Part shown: positions 28,105-38,939 of the stretch, in pieces
Layout of the letters: every line of letters begins with the position of its first letter
Position numbering within the stretch: the first letter of the stretch is position 1
The notes under the pieces: model-generated
Seen by the model: only the letters and a program-made list of their open reading frames with translations
Told to the model about the DNA's origin: nothing
Databases searched by the model: none
Program-made: the position numbers and the translations under genes
Origin: Variovorax jilinensis
GTDB lineage: Bacteria; Pseudomonadota; Gammaproteobacteria; Burkholderiales; Burkholderiaceae_C
Direction of reading: 5' to 3'
Assembly (NCBI RefSeq): GCF_030316885.1
Contig: NZ_JASZYQ010000004.1
Coordinates: 310,001 to 374,000, forward strand
DNA: 64,000 nt

Positions 28105-30504
28105 TCAGTCGTAATTGGTGAAGCGGCTCGGGCCGATGCTCGGCTGCCGCAGCGGCGTATAGCGCTGGATGTTCTGCGTCAGGGTGCGCTTCGGGCTCGA
28201 ACCGATGGCGGCGAAGCCGACCAGCTCGAGCTGGAACATGATGCGCGTATTAGCCGTGACCTGACCGGTGGTGACGCGTTCCAGCACCACGCGCCCGATC
28301 CAGCAGCAGCCATCGTATTCAAGGCCGATCACGCCATCCGTCAGCTTGCTGGATTCGAGACTGTAGTTCAAACGACCCACTGCGTACCAGCGTCCGCCGC
28401 CTTGACCCCTTCCGGGGCCCAGGTCCTGGCCCTTGTCGCCCCAGAGGTCGTTCAGGGGCCATTGCCAGCTGAGGTCGATCGAGCGGTTGCCGTCGTCGGC
28501 GGCCGTCGTGTTGTCGTCGGCGCTGTAGCGGTAGGCCGCGCTCACCGTGCGGTAGGGCTCCGGGTTGTAGCGGGCGCTGACCGCGGTGCGCGCCGAGGTC
28601 TGGGTGTCGGGGTTGTACTGGACCGTGCCCTCGACGCTCCACTTGGGCGTCCAGTTGATCTGGGCGCCCATCAGCAGGTCGCTCAGCCGATCGGTGACCG
28701 GCACGCCGCCCGGCATCGTGACCAGCTGGTCGGAGAAGCGCAGCCGCTGGGCGACGCCGAAACGGGCCGCCTCGGCGCCGGTGTCCGGGTCGATCAGCCG
28801 GGTCGTGACGCCGAGCGTCAGCAGGTTGCTGTCGGAGATGCGGTCGTTGCCCGAAAAGGCGTTCTCGGTGTAGACCGTGGCGAAATTGAAGTCGTTCTGC
28901 GCCGTGTCGTAGACCGGCAGGTAGTTCTGGTTGCGATACGGCGTGTAGACATAGAAGGCCCGGGGCTCGAGCGTCTGCCGGAACGCGCGGCCGAAGTAGC
29001 TGGCGTCGCGCTCGAAGATCAGGCCGCTGTCGAGGCTGAAGGTCGGGACCGTGCGCGTGGCCGAGGTGGCGCCGTTGGTCAGCAGTGGCGCGTCGAACTG
29101 GTAGCCGGTCGCGTTCAGCATGATCTTCGGGACCACGAAGGTGCCGGGTGTCAGGAACGGCCGGCTCAGCGAGGCCAGCGAGAACACGCGTTCTCCATTG
29201 GGCTGGCCCTGCAGATAGGGGTTCTTGGCCTCGAAGCGCGTGTAGTCGTTGTTCAGCGAGAAGTCGAAGCCGTTCCAGTCGTACCGGTTGTAGTTCGCCG
29301 TGATCTGCGGCATGCGGTCGTAGGGCGGAATGATCGGCGCCGGCGCGTATTGCAGCGTCTGGTAGCTCAGCGCGCGAGCGACGCCGCTCCAGTCGCCCTT
29401 GGCCCAGTTGAGCGAGCCGTCGTTGGCCAGGAGCCGCTGCGTCAGCGAAGGGGTGCGGGTGAAGTCGCGCCAGTAGTCGTTGTCGCTCACCCGGTTGATA
29501 TTGAGCGTGCCGACCAGCGAATCGAGGCCGAAGTAGCGCGCATCGAACTGTTGCTGGTGGTGGGTCCAGATGCCCCAGCGGTCGCGGTCGCGCAGCCGGT
29601 CGTCCGGCATGTAGTCGGCCCGGATCTCGCCGCTGTACTTCTCCTCGAGGTAGCGGAATTCGGTGCCGAGGTTGACGCCGCGCTTGCTCATCAGCGTCGG
29701 GTACAGCGTCGCATCGCGGTTCGGCGCGATGTTCCAGTAGTAGGGCGTCGTGATGTCCAGGCCGTTGACGTTGTCCAGGCCGATGGTCGGCGGCAGCATG
29801 CCGGTCTTGCGGTCGTTGCTGAGCGGGAAGCTCAGCGACGGGAAGGGCGGCGTGCTCACGCCCATGAAGGTCAGGCGGGCATCGGTGGCGACGCCGACGT
29901 TGTCCTCGGTGTCGGTGGTCAGCGTGGCGGCGCTCAGCAGCCAGGCCGGCATCCAGCCCGGATAGTCCCCGGGCCGGCAGGTGGTGTAGGTCGCCACGCG
30001 CGCCACCGACACGTTGCTGTCGACGAAGTCGATGCGCTCGGCGTTGCCGCCGCCGCCGGAGGCGAGAAAGCGGTAGTTCACCTTGTTGAAGAAGCCCTCG
30101 AAGGTCTCGAGCTTGAGCTCGAGCTCGGGCCCCTCGTAGACGTTGCCGGCCTGGTTGATGCGGACGTTGCCGGTGGCGCGGGCGCGATCCTCGGGCTGGT
30201 AGTACTCGAGCCGGTCGGCGCGCAGCGACATGTCGCCGCGGCGCAGCGTGGCATTGCCTTCGACCACGGTCTCGAGGTCGGGCCGGCCGGACATCCTGTC
30301 GCCTTCGACGAAGCTCGGCAGCTGGCCGCGCAGCGGGGCCGGAATGGTCTCGGCGAGCTGCGGCGAGCGCCTGAGCACCATGGGCGTCTCGAAGTCCGCC
30401 TCCTGCGCACCCGCACCCTGCGCATGCAGCAGCGCGAGCGACAGCAGCGCCAGGGGTAGGGGCGGGCGGCACCGGCGCCAGGCGGCTCGGTTCAGGTCAG
30501 GCAT
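28105..30504 (-). CDS. lptD: LPS-assembly outer-membrane protein LptD
   Basis: This 799-residue protein inserts lipopolysaccharide into the outer leaflet together with LptE. The signal peptide (ALLSLALLHAQGAGA) is followed by an OstA-like beta-jellyroll domain (VEGNATLRRGDMSLRADRLEYYQPEDR) and a large beta-barrel domain. The cysteine in YTTCRPGDYPGW and the pair in GCCWIG correspond to the conserved disulfide-forming positions. The open frame extends to 30603, but the ATG at 30504 (MPDLNRAAW) gives the expected signal peptide. There is no strong ribosome-binding site. It is divergent from amgK, sharing a gap of under 100 bases. Confidence 0.95.
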   Translation of the reverse strand: MPDLNRAAWRRCRPPLPLALLSLALLHAQGAGAQEADFETPMVLRRSPQLAETIPAPLRGQLPSFVEGDRMSGRPDLETVVEGNATLRRGDMSLRADRLEYYQPEDRARATGNVRINQAGNVYEGPELELKLETFEGFFNKVNYRFLASGGGGNAERIDFVDSNVSVARVATYTTCRPGDYPGWMPAWLLSAATLTTDTEDNVGVATDARLTFMGVSTPPFPSLSFPLSNDRKTGMLPPTIGLDNVNGLDITTPYYWNIAPNRDATLYPTLMSKRGVNLGTEFRYLEEKYSGEIRADYMPDDRLRDRDRWGIWTHHQQQFDARYFGLDSLVGTLNINRVSDNDYWRDFTRTPSLTQRLLANDGSLNWAKGDWSGVARALSYQTLQYAPAPIIPPYDRMPQITANYNRYDWNGFDFSLNNDYTRFEAKNPYLQGQPNGERVFSLASLSRPFLTPGTFVVPKIMLNATGYQFDAPLLTNGATSATRTVPTFSLDSGLIFERDASYFGRAFRQTLEPRAFYVYTPYRNQNYLPVYDTAQNDFNFATVYTENAFSGNDRISDSNLLTLGVTTRLIDPDTGAEAARFGVAQRLRFSDQLVTMPGGVPVTDRLSDLLMGAQINWTPKWSVEGTVQYNPDTQTSARTAVSARYNPEPYRTVSAAYRYSADDNTTAADDGNRSIDLSWQWPLNDLWGDKGQDLGPGRGQGGGRWYAVGRLNYSLESSKLTDGVIGLEYDGCCWIGRVVLERVTTGQVTANTRIMFQLELVGFAAIGSSPKRTLTQNIQRYTPLRQPSIGPSRFTNYD

Positions 30505-30601
30505 CGGTACGGGGCAAATTTCGGCTGCTGGGGGAGGGACGACGCTTCGGGCCGTCGGACGGGAGCGTCCGCACCGGGCGGATTTGTAGAATCGATTATC
30601 C

Positions 30602-31696
30602 ATGACAGCCTCTTCGCCCCCGACCGCCGCCGCCGCGCCCTCTTTCGAAGCACCGGCCTGGAGCGACCCCGCCCGCGGGCTGGCTTTCCGGCAATGGATC
30701 GCACGCGTTTCCGGCCCGCATCACCTGCTGCCCGACAGCGTCCGGCTGGCCTCGGCCGACGCCAGCTTCCGGCGCTATTTCAGGGTCGACGCCAGCCAGG
30801 GCCCGGCGACCCGCATCGTGATGGATGCCCCGCCGGCCAAGGAAGACAGCGCGCCCTTCGTTCGCGTGGCGCGACTCATGGCCGAGGCCGGCGTGCGCGC
30901 GCCGCAGGTGCTCGAGTGGGACGAGGCCGAAGGCTTCCTGCTGCTCGACGACCTGGGCCGCCAGACCATGCTCGACGTGATCGACCCGGCCGATGCGCAG
31001 GCCGCGCGGCCGCTCTACGACGAAGCCATCGACGCGCTGATCCGCTGGCAGCTGGCCTCCAGGCCCGGCGTGCTCCCGCCCTACGACCGGGCGCTGCTGG
31101 AGCGCGAGCTGGCGCTGTTTCCCGAGTGGTACATCGGCCGCTACCGCGGCATCGCGGTCGAGGGCCAGCTGAAGGAGCGGCTCGATCGGAGCTTCGCCCT
31201 CATCGTCGCCAGCAACCTCGCCGCGCCGCAGGTCTTCGTGCACCGCGACTTCATGCCGCGCAACCTCATGGTCGACGCCGGCACGGCGCTCGGCGTGCTC
31301 GACTTCCAGGACGCGGTCCACGGCCCCATCACCTACGACATCGCGAGCCTCATGCGCGACGCCTTCCTGAGCTGGGACGAGGAGTTCGTGCTCGACGTCA
31401 CGGTGCGCTACTGGCAGCGCGCGCGCAAGGCCGGCCTGCCGGTCGACGAGGACTTCGGCGCCTTCTACCGCGCGGTCGAGTGGATGGGGCTGCAGCGGCA
31501 CCTCAAGGTGGCCGGGATCTTCGCGCGGCTCACGCTGCGCGATGGCAAGCCCAGGTACCTCGCCGACACGCCGCGCTTCATCGCCTACATCCGCGCCACC
31601 GCGGGCCGCTACGCCGAGCTCACGCCGCTGGTGCGCGTGATCGACCAGGTCGAAGGCACGCAGGCCCTCTCGGGCTTCGCCTACGGACGGGTGTGA
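30602..31696 (+). CDS. amgK: Cell-wall amino sugar kinase, AmgK-like phosphotransferase
   Basis: This 364-residue protein has the aminoglycoside phosphotransferase fold. The catalytic Brenner motif is FVHRDFMPRNLMVD, and the metal-binding motif is GVLDFQDAVHGPITYDIASL. Length and location next to lptD match AmgK, which phosphorylates N-acetylmuramate or N-acetylglucosamine at C1 for the MurU step of peptidoglycan recycling. The likely partner MurU is at 11488. Its stop overlaps the rsmE start (GTGA), so the two genes are coupled. Confidence 0.85.
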   Translation: MTASSPPTAAAAPSFEAPAWSDPARGLAFRQWIARVSGPHHLLPDSVRLASADASFRRYFRVDASQGPATRIVMDAPPAKEDSAPFVRVARLMAEAGVRAPQVLEWDEAEGFLLLDDLGRQTMLDVIDPADAQAARPLYDEAIDALIRWQLASRPGVLPPYDRALLERELALFPEWYIGRYRGIAVEGQLKERLDRSFALIVASNLAAPQVFVHRDFMPRNLMVDAGTALGVLDFQDAVHGPITYDIASLMRDAFLSWDEEFVLDVTVRYWQRARKAGLPVDEDFGAFYRAVEWMGLQRHLKVAGIFARLTLRDGKPRYLADTPRFIAYIRATAGRYAELTPLVRVIDQVEGTQALSGFAYGRV

Positions 31697-32421
31697 CGGC
31701 GCGCTTCCATTGCGCGCAAGCGCTCGCCGCCGACAGCGCGCTGCTGCTGCCGCCGGGGGCCGCGCGCCACGTGCAGGTGCTGCGCCTGCAGCCCGGCGAC
31801 GCGATCACGCTGTTCGATGGCCAGGGCGGTGAATACGCCGCGACCGTCGAGCGCATGGGCCGCAGCGAGGTCGCGGTGCAGGTCGGCGCCCACGCGGCGG
31901 TCGAACGCGAGGCGCCGCGCGCAGTGCGGCTCGCGGTTGGCATGCCGGCCAACGAACGCATGGACTGGCTGGTCGAGAAGGCCACCGAGCTCGGCGTGGC
32001 CGAGATCCAGCCGCTCATGACCGCGCACGGCGTGCTGCGGCTCAACGCCGAGCGCGCCGAGAAGAAGCGGGCGCACTGGGAAGCGATCGCGATCGCCGCC
32101 TGCGAGCAATGCGGGCGCAACCGGGTGCCGCTGATTCATCCGGTGCTGACGCTCGAAGCCTGGCTGCGGCAGGTCGGGCCGGCCACCGATGGCCGGCGCT
32201 TCGTGCTGAGTCTCGCCGACGGCACGCGCCGCATCGCCGAGGCTGCTGCGGAACCCGGCGCAGGCCCTGCCTGGGTGCTCAGCGGCCCCGAGGGCGGACT
32301 CGGCACGGCCGAGGAACAGGCCGCGATGGCGCAGGGCTTCGTGCCGCTGACACTGGGCTCGCGCGTGCTGCGCGCCGAGACGGCGGCGCTGGCAGCCCTC
32401 GTCGGTCTGGCGGGCGGCTGA
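31693..32421 (+). CDS. rsmE: 16S rRNA (uracil(1498)-N3)-methyltransferase
   Basis: This 242-residue protein is a SPOUT methyltransferase acting on the 30S decoding region. It starts at GTG 31693, inside the amgK stop. The N-terminal PUA-like region contains HVQVLRLQPGDAITLFDG. The knot region shows MDWLVEKATELGVAEIQPL, LSGPEGGLG (SAM binding) and LGSRVLRAETAALAAL, all RsmE signatures. The next gene starts 3 bases after its stop. Confidence 0.94.
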   Translation: MTARFHCAQALAADSALLLPPGAARHVQVLRLQPGDAITLFDGQGGEYAATVERMGRSEVAVQVGAHAAVEREAPRAVRLAVGMPANERMDWLVEKATELGVAEIQPLMTAHGVLRLNAERAEKKRAHWEAIAIAACEQCGRNRVPLIHPVLTLEAWLRQVGPATDGRRFVLSLADGTRRIAEAAAEPGAGPAWVLSGPEGGLGTAEEQAAMAQGFVPLTLGSRVLRAETAALAALVGLAGG

Positions 32422-32424
32422 GCC

Positions 32425-33810
32425 ATGGCCCGGCTGCGCCGCAGCGTCCGCGGGCACATCGGGCGTCGCGCGCTGGCCCATGCGATCGTCGCGCTCGCGG
32501 TTGCGGCCGGCAGCGCGGCGGCCCAGGCGCAGAACGCTGCCGTGGCCTCCACACCGACGCAGGTGCGACCCGCGGTCGATCAGGCCTTCACGCAGCTCAT
32601 GGCCGCGCCCTCGGTGCGCAAGCTGCTCGATGCGGTGAAGGCCGACCACGAGCGCTCGGTGCAGGATCTGCGGCTGCTGACCGAGATCGAGGCGCCGCCC
32701 TTCAAGGAACAGAAGCGCGCGGAGGCCTTCCTGGCGCGGCTGAAGGCGCTCGGCCTGCCCGACGCCCGCATCGACGCCGAGGGCAACGTGATCGGCCTGC
32801 GGCGCGGCACCGGCAACGGACCGCGGCTGCTGGTGTCGGCGCACCTCGACACGGTCTTCCCGGCCGGCACCGACGTGCGCGTGAAGGAGCGCGACGGCAA
32901 GCTCCATGCGCCCGGCATCTCGGACGACACGCGGGCGCTGTCGGTGATGCTGTCCTGGCTCAAGGTGCTCAACGAGCAGCAGGTACGCACCGTGGGCGAC
33001 CTGCTGTTCGTCGCCAGCGTCGGCGAGGAAGAGCTCGGCAACCTGCGCGGCATGAAGGCCATCTTCCGCGAGAACCCGGACATCGACGGCATGGTCGGGC
33101 TGGAGCCGGCCGGCGACGGCACCGTGATCGTGCTCGGCACCGCGAGCCATCGCCACGAGGTCACGTTCAAGGGCCCGGGCGGCCACAGCTACGGCGCCTT
33201 CGGCCGCGTGCCGAGCGCGATCCACGGCATGGGGCGCGCCATCGCGCGCATCGCCGACATCGAGACACCGGCATCGCCGCGCACCACCTTCACGGTCGGC
33301 CTGGCCAGCGGCGGCACCTCGGTCAACACCATCGCGGCCGAGGCCCGCATGGCGGTCGACATCCGCTCGGACGAGATGGGCCCGCTGCTGGAGACCGAGA
33401 AGAAGGTGCTGGCCGCGATCGAGGAGGCGGTGGCGGCCGAGAACCGGCGCTGGAACGTGAACACGCTGAGCGTCTCGAGCCGGCTCATCGGCGACCGGCC
33501 CGGTGGCCGCACGCCGGCCGATTCGGTGATCGTCGAGGCCGCGGTGCGCTCCAACGCCGCCTTCGGCCATCACACGCTGCTCACGGGCGCCAGCACCGAT
33601 GCGAACGTGCCGATGTCGCTCGGCATCCCGGCGATCGTGATCGGCAGCGGAGGCCAGACCGGCGGCTTTCACGCGTTGACCGAATGGATCGACGTGACAG
33701 ACGCCTGGCACGGCGCGCAGAATGCCCTCGTGACCGTGCTCGGGCTGGTCGGCGTGCAGGGCGTGAGCGAGCCCCTGCTGCCCAGGCGGGCACCGCGGGC
33801 CACCCGTTGA
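32425..33810 (+). CDS. Exported M20 family metallopeptidase
   Basis: This 461-residue protein has a signal peptide (ALAHAIVALAVAAGSAAAQAQ). The M20 core comprises LVSAHLDTVFP (first metal His and Asp), GISDDTRALSVML, VGEEELGN (catalytic and metal Glu), LEPAGDGTVIVLG and TGGFHALTEWIDV. It probably acts in the periplasm as a di- or aminopeptidase; the substrate is unknown. Note DD in GISDDTRA, where many relatives have DMKGG or DDKGG. The gene follows rsmE by 3 bases, likely in the amgK operon. Confidence 0.87.
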   Translation: MARLRRSVRGHIGRRALAHAIVALAVAAGSAAAQAQNAAVASTPTQVRPAVDQAFTQLMAAPSVRKLLDAVKADHERSVQDLRLLTEIEAPPFKEQKRAEAFLARLKALGLPDARIDAEGNVIGLRRGTGNGPRLLVSAHLDTVFPAGTDVRVKERDGKLHAPGISDDTRALSVMLSWLKVLNEQQVRTVGDLLFVASVGEEELGNLRGMKAIFRENPDIDGMVGLEPAGDGTVIVLGTASHRHEVTFKGPGGHSYGAFGRVPSAIHGMGRAIARIADIETPASPRTTFTVGLASGGTSVNTIAAEARMAVDIRSDEMGPLLETEKKVLAAIEEAVAAENRRWNVNTLSVSSRLIGDRPGGRTPADSVIVEAAVRSNAAFGHHTLLTGASTDANVPMSLGIPAIVIGSGGQTGGFHALTEWIDVTDAWHGAQNALVTVLGLVGVQGVSEPLLPRRAPRATR

Positions 33811-33851
33811 GGGCGAGCCAGGTCACGTCCACACAACTTCAGGAGGTTCAC

Positions 33852-34343
33852 ATGGGATTGCTCGATTCGGTTCTCGGTCAGGTGCTCGGCGGTGGTCAAC
33901 AGCAGCCGCAGGCAGGCGGTGGCGGCCTCGGTGATCTGGGCGCACTGCTGGGCGGTGCCGGGGGCGGCGCTTCTCCCGACCTGGGTGGCCTGGCCGGTGC
34001 GCTCGGCGGCCTGCTCGCCAACAACGGCGAACTGGGCGGGCTCGGCGGCCTAGTCTCGAAATTCCAGCAGGCAGGCATGGGCGACGTGGTGCAGTCGTGG
34101 GTCGGCAAGGGCGAGAACGCGCCGATCTCGGCCGGGCAGCTCGACCAGGTGCTGGGCAGCGACACGATCTCGAGCATCGCGCAGAAGCTCGGCATGAACA
34201 GCGCCACGCTGCTGCCGATGCTGGCGACCCTGCTGCCGACCCTGATCGACCACCTGACCCCCAAGGGCCAGGTTCCGGCCGAGGGCGCAGGCACCAACGA
34301 CGACCTGCTGTCCTCGCTGAGCGGGCTGCTGCAGAAGGGCTGA
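33852..34343 (+). CDS. YidB family (DUF937) protein
   Basis: This 163-residue protein matches YidB. It has a Gly/Gln-rich N-terminus (MGLLDSVLGQVLGGGQQQPQ) and the conserved C-terminal segment VVQSWVGKGENAPISAGQLDQVLG, then a helix pair ending LPTLIDHLTPKG. Function is unknown. AGGAGG sits 5 bases before the ATG. It is followed by a strong terminator. Confidence 0.88.
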   Translation: MGLLDSVLGQVLGGGQQQPQAGGGGLGDLGALLGGAGGGASPDLGGLAGALGGLLANNGELGGLGGLVSKFQQAGMGDVVQSWVGKGENAPISAGQLDQVLGSDTISSIAQKLGMNSATLLPMLATLLPTLIDHLTPKGQVPAEGAGTNDDLLSSLSGLLQKG

Positions 34344-34377
34344 GCGCCGCGGCTCGCTGCCGCCCGATACCGGAAGC

Positions 34378-34402
34378 AAAGGCGCCCGCGAGGCGCCTTT
34401 TT
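34378..34402 (+). terminator. Intrinsic terminator after yidB
   Basis: The stem GGCGCC with GGCGCC, extended by A-T pairs, and a 5-base loop are followed by five T. It closes the amgK-to-yidB set of genes. Confidence 0.88.
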
Positions 34403-34449
34403 CACGCCCGGCGCCGTGTTAGAACCAGCCTCCACTTTGCGCTGGGTCC

Positions 34450-35625
34450 ATGAACCGAAATCTCTGGCTGCTGACGGCCTGCCAAGGCCTGTTCCTCACC
34501 AACAACGTTGCCTTCATCGCGATCAACGGGCTGGTGGGGCTGGCGCTGGCACCGCATGGCTGGATGGCCACGCTGCCCGTGATGGGCTACGTGGTGGGCG
34601 GCGCGCTCGCCACCCCGCTGGTCGCGCGCACGCAAAGGCGCTTCGGTCGCCGGCGCTCGTTCCAGATCGGCCTGGCAGTGGCGCTGGGCTCGGCACTGCT
34701 GTGCGCGCAGGCGGCGCTGTGGCAGAACTTCTGGCTGCTGTGCCTGGCCACCGTGGTCGCCGGCTACTACAACGCCAACGCCAGCCTCTATCGCTTCGCG
34801 GCCGCCGAGCTGGCGGCACCCGACTGGCGCGAGAAGGCGGTCTCGCTCGTGATGGCGGGCGGCCTGATCGGCGCCGTGGCCGGGCCGAACCTGGCATCGC
34901 TCACGCGCAACTGGTTTGCCGTGCCGTTCGCTGGCGCCTACCTGGCGCTGGCGGCGGTCGCGCTGGTGGCGATGGCGATGATGCGCTTCATCGATTTCCC
35001 GCCGCCGCCCGTGCGCAGCGAAGCCCAGGGCGGCCGGCCGCTGGCCGAGATCGTGCGCCAGCCGGTGTTCATCGTGGCGGCCGTCGCGGGCGCCCTGGGC
35101 TTCGGCGTCATGAATCTGCTGATGGCGGCGACGCCGATCGCGATGCAGATCTGCAGCCTGCCGTTCGAGGACATCGCCTTCGTGCTCGAGTGGCACGTGA
35201 TCGGCATGTTCGCGCCAGGCTTCTTCACGGGTCACCTGATCCGCCGCTTCGGTGCGCTGCCCGTGATGGGCGTCGGGCTCGCACTCAACGCCGGCTGCAT
35301 CGCGGTGGCGCTGTCGGGCGTCGATCTGCACCGGTTCCTGGTCGCGCTGTTCCTGCTCGGCGTGGGCTGGAACTTCCTTTTCACGGGCAGCACCACGCTG
35401 TCGCTCCAGGCCTACGCGCCCGAGGAGAAGGACCGTGCCCAGGGGGCGCTGAACTTCTGTGTCTTCGCCACGCTCGCCGTGACCTCGCTGGCATCGGGCG
35501 TGCTGGTCACGACACAGGGCTGGCAACTGCTGAACCTCGGCTCGCTGGTGCCGGTGGCACTGACCGCGGCGGCCCTGTTGTGGCTGCTCCGGCGCCGGCG
35601 CCGGAGTTCAGAAGCCGTGCGGTAG
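34450..35625 (+). CDS. MFS transporter
   Basis: This 391-residue protein has about twelve hydrophobic helices with the usual central break near residues 180-200 (FIDFPPPPVRSEAQGG). The loop between helices 2 and 3 reads RTQRRFGRRRSFQIG, the MFS motif A region. It opens LWLLTACQGLFLTNNVAFIAINGL. The substrate cannot be told from sequence. It stands alone, with a terminator before it and a convergent hydrolase gene after it. Confidence 0.87.
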   Translation: MNRNLWLLTACQGLFLTNNVAFIAINGLVGLALAPHGWMATLPVMGYVVGGALATPLVARTQRRFGRRRSFQIGLAVALGSALLCAQAALWQNFWLLCLATVVAGYYNANASLYRFAAAELAAPDWREKAVSLVMAGGLIGAVAGPNLASLTRNWFAVPFAGAYLALAAVALVAMAMMRFIDFPPPPVRSEAQGGRPLAEIVRQPVFIVAAVAGALGFGVMNLLMAATPIAMQICSLPFEDIAFVLEWHVIGMFAPGFFTGHLIRRFGALPVMGVGLALNAGCIAVALSGVDLHRFLVALFLLGVGWNFLFTGSTTLSLQAYAPEEKDRAQGALNFCVFATLAVTSLASGVLVTTQGWQLLNLGSLVPVALTAAALLWLLRRRRRSSEAVR

Positions 35626-35637
35626 GCACGACGAACG

Positions 35638-36464
35638 CTAGGCCGGCGGAAACCGCGCGTCGAGCCAGGCCCCGAGCGCATCGAACACGGGCTCGGCCTC
35701 GCGCTCGTTGAAGATCTCGTGATAGAGCGAAGGAAACTCCACGCTGCGCACCAACGAGGCCGGCGCCGCGGCCGCGAAGGCACGGCTGCCGGCGGGATTC
35801 ACGAGCCGGTCGTCGCCCGCGAAGATCAGCAGGGTGGGCACCTGCCAGCCGGGTGCGGTGGCCTGCACGCGCGCGCCCTCGTCGGCCAGGAAGCGCGCCA
35901 GCCGGGCGCCGATGCGGTCGTGGCACAGCGGATCGGCGCGGTAGGCCTTGGCAATCGCCGGGTCGTGCGAGAGGAAATCGGCATCGAGCCCGTTGCCCAC
36001 GCGCAGGCCAGGTGCCAGCCGCGACAGGGTGGCGACCAGCAGCTTCTGGAAGCCGCTGAGCCCGGCATCGAGTGCCGGCGACGACAGCACCAGGGCATCC
36101 ACCGGCCGAAGTCCCCGCGCCACCGCGCTCGCCGCCACCAGGCCGCCGAGGCTGTGGCCGAGCAGGATCAGCGGGATCTCGGGGAAGGCACGGCGCGTGT
36201 CGTCGATGACCAGCGCGAGGTCGTCGAGCAGGCGCTGCGAATGCGGCAGACCGCCGCGCGCGCCGCTCGAGGTTCCGTGGCCGTGATGGTCGGCGCCGCG
36301 CACCGTGAAGCCCCGCCGGTTGAGCCAGGCCGCCACCTCGCGGTAGCGACCCGAATGCTCGCCGAGGCCGTGCACCAGCACGACGACGGCGCGCGGCTTC
36401 GTCGCGCCTGCCAGCGGCCACTCGCGAAGAGCCAGCGCCTCGCCGTCGGGCGTGCGCAGCGTCT

Positions 36465-36468
<4 letters not shown>
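35638..36468 (-). CDS. Alpha/beta hydrolase, monoacylglycerol-lipase-like
   Basis: This 276-residue serine hydrolase has VLVHGLGEHSGRY near residue 33 (oxyanion-hole HG), GHSLGGLVA (nucleophile elbow), FAGDDRLVN (acid Asp) and LYHEIFNE (catalytic His). This is the arrangement of lysophospholipase and monoacylglycerol lipase enzymes. The reading frame is open far upstream (828 codons), but the natural start is a TTG at 36468 that overlaps the stop of the preceding peptidase gene (TTGA). No better start exists at the family N-terminus, so coupled translation is likely. Confidence 0.87.
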
Positions 36469-37958
<1,490 letters not shown>

Positions 37959-38044
37959 TGTGGGAATCTCCGCGGGGTGGACCGACCATGTTAGTGCGTC
38001 TTGGGATAAAAAGGCGGGCCCCGCCACATGACTCGGAGGACGCC

Positions 38045-38911
38045 ATGACCACGCGCAAAGCCAAGCCATCCGCCGCTGCGGCCGATGCTTCCACGGCAGC
38101 CCCGGCTCGCCGCATCGATCGCATCCGCGTGGGCGTCGGCGGCTGGACCTACGAGCCCTGGCGCGACAACTTCTTCCCGGCCGGGCTGCCGCATGCGAAG
38201 GAGCTCGCCTATGCGAGCCGGCAGCTCACGGCGATCGAGGTCAACGGCACCTACTACAGCACCATGAAGCCGGCCAGCTTCCGAAAGTGGCACGACGAGA
38301 CGCCCGAGGACTTCATGTTCTCGCTCAAGGCCTCGCGCTACGCCACCAATCGCAAGCTGCTCGCCAGCGCGGGCGACTCGATCGCACGTTTCGTCGACAG
38401 CGGCATCGCCGAGCTCGGCGACAAGCTCGGGCCGATCGTCTGGCAGTTCATGCCGACCAAGGCTTTCGAGCCCGACGATTTCGCGGCCTTCCTCGAGTTG
38501 CTGCCGAAGAAGGTCGGCAGCCGCGCGCTGCGCCATGTGATGGACGTGCGCCACGAGAGCTTCAAGACGCCGGAGTACCTCGCGCTCGCGCGCCACCACC
38601 AGGTGGCTTCGGTGTTCACCGACTCCGACAAGTTTCCGTCCTTCGCCGACCCGAGCACCGACTTCGTCTATGCACGCCTGATGATGAGCGACGCCAATCT
38701 CAAGAGCGGCTACGCACCGAAGGCGCTCGACACCTGGGCCGCGCAGGCGCGCGAATGGGCTGCGGGCAAGACGCCGGCCGCGCTGCCCCGTATCGAGGGC
38801 GCTCCGGCGCCCAAGGCCGTCAAGTCGCTCGACGTCTTCATCTTCTTCATCAACGGCGCAAAAGAAAAGGCACCGGCGGCTGCGGGTGCCTTGATCGAGC
38901 GGCTGGCCTGA
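38045..38911 (+). CDS. DUF72 domain protein
   Basis: This 288-residue protein has the DUF72 TIM-barrel motifs: VGVGGWTYEPWRDNFFP at the start, AIEVNGTYYS, FMFSLKASRYATN and GPIVWQFMP, then RHVMDVRHESF. Function in bacteria is unknown, and members resemble endonuclease-IV-like barrels. The start ATG has CGGAGG upstream. The first 20 or so residues are Ala/Thr/Ser-rich and probably disordered. It converges on the bactofilin gene. Confidence 0.88.
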   Translation: MTTRKAKPSAAAADASTAAPARRIDRIRVGVGGWTYEPWRDNFFPAGLPHAKELAYASRQLTAIEVNGTYYSTMKPASFRKWHDETPEDFMFSLKASRYATNRKLLASAGDSIARFVDSGIAELGDKLGPIVWQFMPTKAFEPDDFAAFLELLPKKVGSRALRHVMDVRHESFKTPEYLALARHHQVASVFTDSDKFPSFADPSTDFVYARLMMSDANLKSGYAPKALDTWAAQAREWAAGKTPAALPRIEGAPAPKAVKSLDVFIFFINGAKEKAPAAAGALIERLA

Positions 38912-38939
38912 GCGGCCGGCGCCTGACGCGGGGTGTGGC

